A DNA stretch of 10,182 nucleotides from Pseudomonadota bacterium (GCA_021783525.1 JAJXTT010000035.1:1-10182); one strand, 5' to 3'. Positions 1 through 6,367 are shown, counted from the first letter of the stretch. Made by a program: numbers and translations. The notes: generated by a model not told the origin, from the sequence alone.

Positions 1-297
1 TCCCCTGTTGTACGCAAGCCTGTTCCGGCAAAGGACGCAGCCAAGCCGGAAAAAAAGCAGAAAAAGAAGGCGGACGCCAAGGTCAAGGTCGTGCGCGACA
101 GCTTTACCATGCCGCAAACAGATTACGACCTGATCGCAGCGCTCAAGCAGAAAGCGCTCAAAGCCGGATTGCATGTGAAGAAAAGCGAACTCTTGCGTGC
201 CAGCCTCCAGGCTTTTGCCAAATTGAACGCCGTCCAATTGAAACGTGCGATCACCAGTCTCGAAAAGATCAAGACCGGGCGCCCAAAGAAAGACTAG
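1..297 (+). CDS. Ribbon-helix-helix-like hypothetical protein, 5' end cut off
   Basis: The frame is open from the first base to the TAG at 295-297 (98 residues visible), so the gene begins outside the window. A GTG at 91 is an internal codon that need not be the start. The visible N-terminal third is rich in Lys, Ala and Pro and is probably disordered. From about residue 32 the pattern is a short strand (DSFTMP), a helix, then a second helix beginning VKKSELLRASL. This strand-helix-helix order with a K/S-SELLR motif resembles ribbon-helix-helix DNA-binding proteins. The last residues, TGRPKKD, resemble an AT-hook core. From memory, similar short proteins are found in other betaproteobacteria, but none has a function I can name. 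A DNA-binding or nucleoid role is inference. It converges on ppk with a 4-bp overlap, leaving no room for a terminator between them. Confidence 0.75.
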   Translation, partial: SPVVRKPVPAKDAAKPEKKQKKKADAKVKVVRDSFTMPQTDYDLIAALKQKALKAGLHVKKSELLRASLQAFAKLNAVQLKRAITSLEKIKTGRPKKD

Positions 298-2381
298 TCG
301 GTATCTGCCGCCAGAGGCTGCGCCAGTTCCTGCAGCAAGGCGGCCTGCGCACAGTTTGCGGCGCTGCGTGCAGGCGATTTGCGATGCCAGAAGCCGTTGC
401 AGTCCATTTCCCAAGCCTGGCAATTATCCTTCAGATAGCTCTTTAAACCTTCGTCCAACACACGCTTCTTCAGCTTCTCCTCGAGTACGGGAAAGCAGAC
501 TTCGATGCGGCGGAAGAAATTGCGATCCATCCAGTCTGCACTGGCCAGGTAGACATCGTGCGCCAGGTCGTTGCGAAAGTAGAAGATGCGCGTGTGTTCG
601 AGGAAGCGCCCGATGATGGAAAGCACGCGGATATTCTCGGACAGGCCGGCGACGCCGGGGCGCAGCGCGCAAACCCCGCGCACGATCAGCTCGACCTTGA
701 CGCCCGCCTGCGATGCCTCGTACAGGGCGGTGATGATCTCCGGTTCCAGCAACGAGTTCATCTTGGCAATGACGTGTCCGCGCTTGCCTTCCTTGGCGAG
801 CCTGGTTTCGTTGCGGATGGCCGCCAGCACATTGGTATGCAGGGTGAACGGGGACTGCCACAAATGGCGCAGCTTGCTCGCCTTGCCCAGGCCGGTGAGC
901 TGCATGAAAACCTGGTTCACGTCGGCACACATCTCTTCGTTGCTCGTGAACAAGCCAAAGTCCGTATAGAGTTTCGCGGTTCGCGGGTGATAGTTGCCGG
1001 TACCCAGATGCACGTAACGGCGCAATCTGTTGTCTTCGCGCCGCACCACCATCAGCATCTTGGCGTGTGTCTTGTGTCCCACCACGCCGTATACCACGTG
1101 CGCGCCGACTTCTTCCAGGCGGCTGGCCCAGTTGATATTGGCCTCCTCGTCGAAGCGCGCGAGCAATTCCACCACCACCGTGACTTCCTTGCCGTTGCGT
1201 GCGGCAGCGATGAGCGCTTCCATCAGCTCCGAATCGACCCCGGTGCGGTAGACGGTCTGCTTGATGGCGACCACGCTGGGGTCCACTGCGGCCTGCTGGA
1301 TGAAATCGATTACCGGCTTGAAGGACTGGTAGGGATGGTGCAGCAGCACGTCGTTCTTGCGCAGCACCTTGAACATGTCCGCTCCCTTCTTTTGCAACAG
1401 GACGGGCGTGCCGGGCGCAAAAGGGGCGAACTTGAGATCGTCGCGGCTGACCTGGTCCGGAATGCGCATCAGGCGCACCAGGTTCACCGGGCCTTTGACC
1501 CTGTAGAGGTCCTCCGGCTTCAATTCGAACTGTTGCAGCAGGAAATCCGACATCTCTGGAGGGCAGTTTTCGGCGACCTCCAGGCGTACCGCGTCGCCAA
1601 AGTGGCGCTGCGGCAATTCGCCCTGCAGGCTGATGCGCAGGTTCTTCACCTCCTCCTCGTCCACGAACAGGTCGCTGTTGCGCGTTACGCGGAACTGGTA
1701 ACAGCCGCGCACTTCCATGCCGGCAAACAGCTCGCCGACGTGCGCATGCAGGATGGAAGAGAGGAACACGAAGCCGTAAGGACAACCCGATATCTCCGGC
1801 GGCATCAGGATCGCGCGCGGCAGCACGCGCGGTGCCTGCACGATGGCCTTGGCGGAGTTGCGCCCGAAAGCGTCCTTGCCCTGCAGTTCGACGGTAAAGT
1901 TCAGGCTCTTGTTGAGCACGCGCGGGAAAGGATGCGCCGGATCGAGACCGATGGGCGTCAGTACCGGCATCACCTCGCGCAGGAAAAAATCCTTGACCCA
2001 GGCTTGCTGCGCTTCGTTCCAGTGCGTGCGGCGCAGGAACTTGATGCCCTGTTGCGCCAGGGCGGGAACGAGTTCTTCGTTGAACAGCTGGTACTGCCGG
2101 GCGATGAGCTGGTGCGTCGGTGCGTACAGCCGCTTGAGGATCTGCGTGGCTTCCAGGCCGTCAGGCCCGGCCGCGAGGCCCCCCAGCTTGGCTTGTTCCT
2201 TCAGCCCGGCAACGCGGATTTCGAAGAACTCGTCCAGGTTGCTGCTGACGATGCATAGGTATCTCAGCCTCTCCAGCAATGGAACCGCCGGGTCTTCCGC
2301 CTGCGCCAGGACGCGACGGTTGAATTCAAGCAGGCCGAGCTCGCGGTTCAGGAAGTTTTGCGACGGGAACGTTTTTGCCAT
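294..2381 (-). CDS. ppk: Polyphosphate kinase 1
   Basis: PPK1 reversibly transfers the terminal phosphate of ATP onto polyphosphate, through a phosphohistidine. The protein is 695 residues, the usual length. The N-terminal domain starts with FLNRELGLLEFNRRVL and contains SSNLDEFFEIRVAGLKEQ-type sequence at about 46-63. The two catalytic phospholipase-D-like domains follow: H439 lies in GHKTHAK and matches the autophosphorylated histidine of E. coli PPK1 (His435), and H596 in RFLEHTR matches the second essential histidine. YVHLGTGNYHPRTAKLYTD (456-474) and SADWMDRNFFRRIEV (614-628) are further family hallmarks. I chose the ATG at 2381 (MAKTFPSQNF); the frame stays open 38 codons further upstream, but that stretch overlaps yggX and is not PPK-like. 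No clear Shine-Dalgarno precedes 2381, so coupling to yggX, which ends 37 bp upstream, is plausible. The stop overlaps that of the convergent gene. Confidence 0.97.
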   Translation of the reverse strand: MAKTFPSQNFLNRELGLLEFNRRVLAQAEDPAVPLLERLRYLCIVSSNLDEFFEIRVAGLKEQAKLGGLAAGPDGLEATQILKRLYAPTHQLIARQYQLFNEELVPALAQQGIKFLRRTHWNEAQQAWVKDFFLREVMPVLTPIGLDPAHPFPRVLNKSLNFTVELQGKDAFGRNSAKAIVQAPRVLPRAILMPPEISGCPYGFVFLSSILHAHVGELFAGMEVRGCYQFRVTRNSDLFVDEEEVKNLRISLQGELPQRHFGDAVRLEVAENCPPEMSDFLLQQFELKPEDLYRVKGPVNLVRLMRIPDQVSRDDLKFAPFAPGTPVLLQKKGADMFKVLRKNDVLLHHPYQSFKPVIDFIQQAAVDPSVVAIKQTVYRTGVDSELMEALIAAARNGKEVTVVVELLARFDEEANINWASRLEEVGAHVVYGVVGHKTHAKMLMVVRREDNRLRRYVHLGTGNYHPRTAKLYTDFGLFTSNEEMCADVNQVFMQLTGLGKASKLRHLWQSPFTLHTNVLAAIRNETRLAKEGKRGHVIAKMNSLLEPEIITALYEASQAGVKVELIVRGVCALRPGVAGLSENIRVLSIIGRFLEHTRIFYFRNDLAHDVYLASADWMDRNFFRRIEVCFPVLEEKLKKRVLDEGLKSYLKDNCQAWEMDCNGFWHRKSPARSAANCAQAALLQELAQPLAADTD

Positions 2382-2418
2382 GGGAGGGGCTGTCAGCGTA
2401 CTGCGTAGTGGCGGTGAT

Positions 2419-2691
2419 TCAGTTTTTCGGCGGAACGTATCCTGTGGGCATCTGGGTGCCGGCGCCGAAGAAATAATTCTCCATTTGCTCGGCAAGGTAT
2501 TTGCGCGCCTTTGTGTCGGCGAGGTTGAGACGATTTTCGTTCACCAGCATGGTCTGGAACTTGATCCAGCCTTGCCAGGCTTCCTTGGACACGCTTTCAA
2601 AGATGCGCTGGCCGAGCGCGCCGGGATAGGGGGGGCGATCCAGCCCTTCTGCTTCGCGTCCGAGTTTTACACACTGTACTGTTCTTGCCAT
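2419..2691 (-). CDS. yggX: Fe(2+)-trafficking / oxidative damage protection protein YggX
   Basis: A 90-residue protein close in length to E. coli YggX (91). It begins MARTVQCVKLGREAEGLD and contains YPGALGQRI, SKEAWQGW, QTMLVNENRLNL and a C-terminal GYVPPK, all matching the family. Cys7, the conserved cysteine of YggX, is present. YggX is a cytoplasmic protein linked to iron handling and protection of Fe-S clusters from oxidative damage; its biochemical mechanism is not fully settled. The ATG at 2691 is preferred over a GTG four codons upstream because the family starts M-(A/S)-R-T. A GGAG sits 11 nt before this ATG, a rather long spacing. It lies between argA (148 bp upstream) and ppk (37 bp downstream) on the same strand, and is probably co-transcribed with ppk. 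An argA-yggX neighbourhood is common in betaproteobacteria. Confidence 0.95.
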   Translation of the reverse strand: MARTVQCVKLGREAEGLDRPPYPGALGQRIFESVSKEAWQGWIKFQTMLVNENRLNLADTKARKYLAEQMENYFFGAGTQMPTGYVPPKN

Positions 2692-2839
2692 GATGAGGTT
2701 CACTCCGAGATTATGCTTGAGGAGTGTGACATTACCGTGAATGCGCGCCTAAATCCAGCGGCAATGAACCCGGGACGATGCGGCCTGTAACGAACGTGAA
2801 GCCTGGATAGCAGGGCAAGCGGCTTTTTCGACAGACGCC

Positions 2840-4171
2840 TTACCGCAGGGCGAGCACGAAAACCTTGGAGCGCCGCTGGTAGTTGTAGAGGGTCTTTTTC
2901 TGTGCCGGGAGCTGCTCCACGTCGACCTCCTTGAAGCCGCGCTCGACGAACCAGTGCGCCGTGCGTGTGGTCAGCACGAACAGCTTCTGCAACCGCATAG
3001 ACTTCGCCCGCGCGGCGATATGCTTGAGCAGGACGTCGCCGTAGCCGTGATCGCGGGCGGCAGGCTGCACCGCGAGGCAGGCGAGCTCACCTGCCTTTTC
3101 GTCTGCAAAAGGATAAAGCGCCGCGCAACCGATGATGCGATGGCCGTGTTCCAGCACCACGAAGCGGTTGATCTCGCGCTCCAGCAATTCGCGCGACCGC
3201 CTCACCAGAATGCCTTCCGCTTCCAGGGGCTGCAACAACTGCAGAATGCCGCCGACGTCCTTGATGGTCGCATCGCGCAGGGTGTTCAGCGTACTTTCCA
3301 CCACCATCGTGCCGATGCCCTCGTCGCTGAACAACTCCTGCAGCAGCGCACCATCCGTGTGGCGGCTGACCAGGTGCGTCCTGGCCACCCCCGCCTCGCA
3401 GGCACGCACGGCACAGGGCAGGAACAGTCCGACATCGTCCGGAAGCCTGCGCTTTCCCGACAGGATTTTGGTGGCTTCGGCAATGGTCAGCTCTTTCAGC
3501 AGCGAGCCTTCCTTGTCGTGCACGCCATCGGTATCGGTCAGGAAGATCAGCTTGTCCGCGTCGAGCGCGATGGCGGTGGCGGTGGCGACGTCTTCCAGCG
3601 TCAGGTTGAAGACCTCTCCCGTGGGTGAATAGCCCAGCGGCGAGAGCAATACGACCTCGCCGAATTCCATGCGGTCTTTCAGCGCCGCGACGTCAACTTT
3701 GCGCACACAGCCGGTGTGCATCAGGTCAACGCCGTTGATGACCCCGATGGGTTGGGCCGTGATGAAGTTGCCTCCGGCCACCCGGATGTCGGCATTGGCC
3801 ATCGGCGAATTCGCCAGACCCAGCGACAGCAGCGCCTCGATCTCGACGCGCACCCGGCCGACCGCCTCTTTCACGCACTGCATGGTCTCGGCATCGGTGA
3901 GGCGGATGCCGTGGTGGTAACTGCCCTCGATGTTGTTCTGAACCAGCCTCTGCTCGATCTGCGGCCGTGCGCCGTGCACCAGCACCAGCCGTATGCCCAG
4001 CGCCGCCAGCAGGTTGAAATCATGGGTCAGTTCGACGAACTTGCCGTCGGCCACCACTTCGCCGCCGAACGCGATGACAAAGGTCTTGCCGCGAAACGCG
4101 TTGACATAGGGTGCGACGGAACGGAACCAGGCAACGAAATCGGGAGGAGAGCTGGCGGGGGCGGTTGGCAT
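2840..4171 (-). CDS. argA: Amino-acid N-acetyltransferase (N-acetylglutamate synthase)
   Basis: Catalyses acetyl-CoA + L-glutamate to N-acetylglutamate, the first step of arginine synthesis, in the cytoplasm. The 443 residues equal the length of E. coli ArgA. Residues ~25-290 form an amino-acid-kinase-like domain, with FVIAFGGEVV (31-40), LVLVHGARPQIEQRL (62-76), a DTDGVHDKEG loop (213-222) and VARTHLVSRHTDGALLQELF (262-281). In this family that domain binds arginine for feedback inhibition. Residues ~300-443 form a GNAT domain with LACLAVQPAARDHGYGD (363-379), which includes the acetyl-CoA pyrophosphate-binding loop, and AHWFVERGFKEV (405-416). The start is the ATG at 4171. A GAGGAG lies 13 nt upstream, farther than optimal, but no better internal start is visible. 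A consensus -10 is found about 55 nt upstream. The gene follows the tautomerase repeat region and precedes yggX. Confidence 0.97.
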   Translation of the reverse strand: MPTAPASSPPDFVAWFRSVAPYVNAFRGKTFVIAFGGEVVADGKFVELTHDFNLLAALGIRLVLVHGARPQIEQRLVQNNIEGSYHHGIRLTDAETMQCVKEAVGRVRVEIEALLSLGLANSPMANADIRVAGGNFITAQPIGVINGVDLMHTGCVRKVDVAALKDRMEFGEVVLLSPLGYSPTGEVFNLTLEDVATATAIALDADKLIFLTDTDGVHDKEGSLLKELTIAEATKILSGKRRLPDDVGLFLPCAVRACEAGVARTHLVSRHTDGALLQELFSDEGIGTMVVESTLNTLRDATIKDVGGILQLLQPLEAEGILVRRSRELLEREINRFVVLEHGHRIIGCAALYPFADEKAGELACLAVQPAARDHGYGDVLLKHIAARAKSMRLQKLFVLTTRTAHWFVERGFKEVDVEQLPAQKKTLYNYQRRSKVFVLALR

Positions 4172-4226
4172 GGCGTTCGGTTAACTCCTCAGTTTCGGTG
4201 GAGAGGCGCAAGATTCGGGCACGGGC

Positions 4227-4232
4227 ATTATA
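4227..4232 (-). promoter_or_regulatory. Candidate -10 element of the argA promoter
   Basis: On the - strand the bases read TATAAT, a perfect sigma-70 -10 hexamer in an AT-rich stretch (TAAATTGAAATATAAT). Transcription from it would give a 5' leader of roughly 50 nt to the argA ATG. No good -35 hexamer is seen 16-18 bp upstream. No ARG-box palindrome was recognised by eye. If used, argA does not depend on read-through from the rsmE-tautomerase unit upstream. Confidence 0.5.
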
Positions 4233-4267
4233 TTTCAATTTATGACGATGATCGGCGCGCCGTGGCG

Positions 4268-4396
4268 CTACGCTTCGTCGAGCAATTTGCCGGCGATGGC
4301 CCAATTCTCGTCGGGCAATTCGTCGAACGCGATGCAGGTGCGGCTGTGACGCGGTGGGGCGCAGCCCGCTGGTGCGGGAGCAGCCGTGTACACCAT
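4268..4396 (-). CDS. Putative 42-residue ORF in repeat unit 1 (tautomerase C-terminus copy)
   Basis: The ATG at 4396 overlaps by one base the TGA of the preceding small ORF (TGATG). A GAGGAG encoded by that ORF's last two sense codons lies 2 nt before the ATG and 5 nt before the in-frame GTG at codon 2. The peptide has a Pro/Ala/Cys-containing leader of about 17 residues and then SRTCIAFDELPDENWAIAG, ending KLLDEA and a TAG stop. It lacks the catalytic Pro1 and the first strand of a tautomerase, so it cannot be an active enzyme alone. It differs from the other copies by C in place of Y, and by A in place of the last E. It is either a translated micropeptide or a decaying gene fragment; translation is unproven. 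Confidence 0.3.
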   Translation of the reverse strand: MVYTAAPAPAGCAPPRHSRTCIAFDELPDENWAIAGKLLDEA

Positions 4397-4524
4397 CACT
4401 CCTCGTTCAGTAGCTTGCCCGCAATCGCCCAGTTCTCGTCGGGCAATTCGTCGAACGCGATGTAGGTGCGGCTGTGACGCGGTGGGGCGCAGCCCGCTGG
4501 TGAGGGAGCAGCCGCGTACACCAT
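4396..4524 (-). CDS. Putative 42-residue ORF in repeat unit 2 (tautomerase C-terminus copy)
   Basis: This ORF begins with ATG at 4524, sharing one base with the TGA of the ORF in unit 3, and ends with a TGA that in turn shares one base with the next ATG. The repeat period of 128 bp equals 43 codons minus this one-base overlap. The peptide is a leader (MVYAAAPSPAGCAPPRH) followed by SRTYIAFDELPDENWAIAG and KLLNEE. A GAGGAG precedes the start at 2 nt (5 nt from the GTG at codon 2). Codons in the second half differ from the other copies mostly at synonymous positions. No function is known; a stand-alone fragment of the beta-alpha-beta fold would lack the catalytic N-terminus. Whether it is translated cannot be seen from sequence. 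Confidence 0.32.
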   Translation of the reverse strand: MVYAAAPSPAGCAPPRHSRTYIAFDELPDENWAIAGKLLNEE

Positions 4525-4661
4525 CACTCCTCGTGCAGTAGCTTGCCGGCGATGGCCCAATTCTCGTCGGGCAATTCGTCGAACGCGATGTAGGTGCGGC
4601 TGCGACGCGGTGGGGCGTAGCCCTTGGTGCGGGAGTAGCCGCTTATACCATTATTCTTCAT
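4524..4661 (-). CDS. Putative 45-residue ORF in repeat unit 3, overlapping the tautomerase stop
   Basis: Relative to the other units this one lost a base (CCCTTGGTG against CCCGCTGGTG near 4621), giving the 127-bp period. The ATG equivalent to that of the other units (4651-4649) reads ATG GTA TAA and is dead. A different ATG at 4661, inside the last codons of the tautomerase, opens the correct frame: MKNNGISGYSRTKGYAPPRR, then SRTYIAFDELPDENWAIAG and KLLHEE. It overlaps the tautomerase by 11 nt in another frame, so termination-reinitiation is possible. Its last two codons are GAG GAG followed by TGATG, which leads into the next small ORF. The frame is also open up to 4706, but that extension is only an out-of-frame reading of the tautomerase. 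Expression is unproven. Confidence 0.32.
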   Translation of the reverse strand: MKNNGISGYSRTKGYAPPRRSRTYIAFDELPDENWAIAGKLLHEE

Positions 4662-4836
4662 CCAGCAATTTTCCGGCGATGGCCCAGTTCTCGTCCGGTA
4701 GCTCATCGAAGGCGATGTAGGTATAAGACTTCGGCTTGTGCGCGATGCGTTCCAGGGTATCGGTGATCTCCTCTGCGATCCTGGCTTTCTGTTCGCGGCT
4801 GAGAATGCCGGCGATGCGGATATTGACGTAGGGCAT
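4651..4836 (-). CDS. 4-oxalocrotonate tautomerase-family protein
   Basis: This 61-residue protein has the length and layout of small tautomerase-superfamily subunits, which form oligomers and use an N-terminal proline, freed by Met removal, as the catalytic base. The start MPYVNIRI gives that Pro1 and the first beta strand; REQKARIAEEITDTLERI is the helix, YTYIAFDEL the second strand, and DENWAIAGK the C-terminal turn corresponding to the GxFGIGG/NWGIGG region. With Pro as residue 1 and Pseudomonas 4-OT as reference, Arg11 is Leu, Arg39 is Tyr and Phe50 is Trp, so the substrate is probably not 4-oxalocrotonate. AAGGAG lies 5 nt before the ATG. It follows rsmE after 18 bp on the same strand, so they are probably co-transcribed. 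Its 3' end is the source of, or sister to, the tandem repeats downstream. The true substrate is unknown. Confidence 0.88.
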   Translation of the reverse strand: MPYVNIRIAGILSREQKARIAEEITDTLERIAHKPKSYTYIAFDELPDENWAIAGKLLDEE

Positions 4837-4854
4837 GGCGTCTCCTTGCGTGAA

Positions 4855-5592
4855 TTAGTTGAAATCTCCCCACAGCGTCTGCAACGCGGCGATGCCGGCG
4901 AGGGCGGCAGTCTCCGTGCGCATTACGCGCGGACCCAGCAGGATGGGGGCGAATCCGGCTTGCCGGGCGAGTTCGGCCTCGTCGGCAGTAAAGCCACCTT
5001 CCGGGCCGATCAGCAGTGTAGCGCGGCCTTGCGGCCGCGGCTGACCCTGCAGGCTGCTCGCGCCGCCCGGCAGCAGGATGTATTTGCCACCGCCTTCCCT
5101 GGGCATCGCGTTCAACCATGTGCCCAGTTCCTGGGGCTGATACAGTTGCGGCAGGGCGTTGCGGCCGCATTGTTCGCAGGCGGAGATCGCGACGTTGCGC
5201 CAGTGATCGGCGCGTTTTTCGGCGCGCGAGCCGGTGAGTCTTGCCACGCTGCGCAGCGTCTGCACCGGCACGATCTCGGCTGCGCCAAGCTCGGTCGCCT
5301 TTTGTACTACCCAGTCCATTTTCTCGCTTGTGCACATGGCCTGCGCCAGCACGATCTGCAGCCCCGACTCCGCCCGCACCGGGACGGCCCGCAGGTCGCC
5401 GAGCACGACATGCTTGCCCTGGATCGAGTCGATGGCGGCATCGAGCGCATTGCCGAGACCGTCGAAGATCTGTACCGCATCGCCGACACGCAGGCGCAAT
5501 ACGCGGCTGGCATGATGGGCAGCGTCGGGCGGCAGTTCGTGGTTGCCGCCCGGGGGAAGCGGCGGCGGGCAATAGAATCGTGGCGCGGACAT
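4855..5592 (-). CDS. rsmE: 16S rRNA (uracil1498-N3)-methyltransferase RsmE
   Basis: RsmE methylates N3 of U1498 in 16S rRNA on the 30S subunit using S-adenosylmethionine. The protein is 245 residues, typical of the family. Residues ~1-70 form the N-terminal RNA-binding (PUA-like) domain, including HHASRVLRLRVGD (26-38). The rest is a SPOUT knotted methyltransferase domain with EKMDWVVQKATELG (90-103), SACEQCGR (137-144), LLIGPEGGFT (193-202) and LGPRVMRTETAAL (219-231), the last two forming the SAM-binding knot. I chose ATG at 5592 (MSAPRFYC). The frame extends 71 codons upstream, but that part overlaps the divergent thioredoxin-like gene and is not RsmE-like. No strong Shine-Dalgarno is seen before 5592. 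It leads a unit with the tautomerase gene. Confidence 0.96.
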   Translation of the reverse strand: MSAPRFYCPPPLPPGGNHELPPDAAHHASRVLRLRVGDAVQIFDGLGNALDAAIDSIQGKHVVLGDLRAVPVRAESGLQIVLAQAMCTSEKMDWVVQKATELGAAEIVPVQTLRSVARLTGSRAEKRADHWRNVAISACEQCGRNALPQLYQPQELGTWLNAMPREGGGKYILLPGGASSLQGQPRPQGRATLLIGPEGGFTADEAELARQAGFAPILLGPRVMRTETAALAGIAALQTLWGDFN

Positions 5593-5618
5593 GGCGGGCA
5601 AGGGCGTCTGGACGGGCG

Positions 5619-5644
5619 TGATAATATATTGTCCAGAACAATAA
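5619..5644. promoter_or_regulatory. AT-rich divergent promoter region with inverted repeat TATTGT-N5-ACAATA
   Basis: The 76 bp between rsmE and the divergent thioredoxin-like gene hold one AT-rich patch. It has -10-like hexamers both ways: TATATT on + and TATTAT on -. Neither has a good -35. A perfect 6-bp inverted repeat with a 5-nt centre lies at 5627-5643 and could be an operator for a regulator of the redox gene, rsmE or both. The spacing is short, and the element may be chance in an AT-rich stretch. Confidence 0.35.
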
Positions 5645-5668
5645 CGCAGGTCTTTAAGGAGGAAAATC

Positions 5669-6226
<558 letters not shown>

Positions 6227-6277
6227 ATCCCGATCCCGTGTTGCGGAAGCGCCAATGCACCGAGAGGCGCGGAAACA

Positions 6278-6307
6278 TTGAACGTACGAGGACAAATGCG
6301 GTAGCAT
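6278..6307 (+). promoter_or_regulatory. Candidate sigma-70 promoter for the pilGHIJL operon
   Basis: TTGAAC at 6278-6283 and TAGCAT at 6302-6307 are separated by 18 bp and resemble -35 and -10 hexamers. They lie 61 bp before the chosen pilG start, in the 141-bp gap after the thioredoxin-like gene. The -10 match is only moderate. The rest of the gap shows no clear terminator. Confidence 0.33.
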
Positions 6308-6367
6308 CCGGGTATGGGGGTGTCCACGGCAAGATGGACGCAGATCAATCAGGGAAAAGGTGACGAC

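Larger units (their letters stand above)
4270..4722. repeat. Tandem 128-bp repeats derived from the 3' end of the tautomerase gene
   Basis: Three full units start at 4270, 4398 and 4526 (periods 128, 128, 127 bp). A fourth, partial copy at 4653-4722 is the 3' end of the intact tautomerase gene itself. Each unit has about 70 bp matching the last ~23 tautomerase codons and about 58 bp of spacer shared among the three full units but absent from the tautomerase. The spacers at 4270-4397 and 4398-4525 are nearly identical (two visible differences), whereas the coding 3' ends differ much more. A short hairpin, CCCGC-TGGT-GCGGG, is perfect in the first unit (4365-4378) and degraded in the others. 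The array fills most of the 479-bp space between argA and the tautomerase. Details of the reading frames are given in the separate small-ORF entries. Confidence 0.93.

Noticed and set aside
558..2258. Long + strand open frame (566 codons) opposite ppk
   Set aside because: It is antisense to a clear PPK1 gene; its residue make-up (His, Gln, Arg-rich, no motifs) is typical of the complementary frame of GC-rich coding DNA.
2710..2715. CATAAT on the - strand as a -10 for yggX
   Set aside because: No -35 at suitable distance, and the leader would be only about 12 nt; too weak to list as a promoter.
4270..4652. CRISPR array or integron attC array
   Set aside because: The 128-bp units are contiguous with no unique spacers, contain coding similarity to the adjacent gene, and show no integrase core sites such as RYYYAAC.
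6249..6270. GCGCC-N12-GGCGC stem as terminator of the thioredoxin-like gene
   Set aside because: Only 5 bp of stem with a 12-nt loop and no T-tract after it.
6314..6367. Longer pilG start at ATG 6314
   Set aside because: The added 18 residues do not resemble PilG N-termini and no ribosome binding site precedes the ATG; the GTG at 6368 gives the family length.
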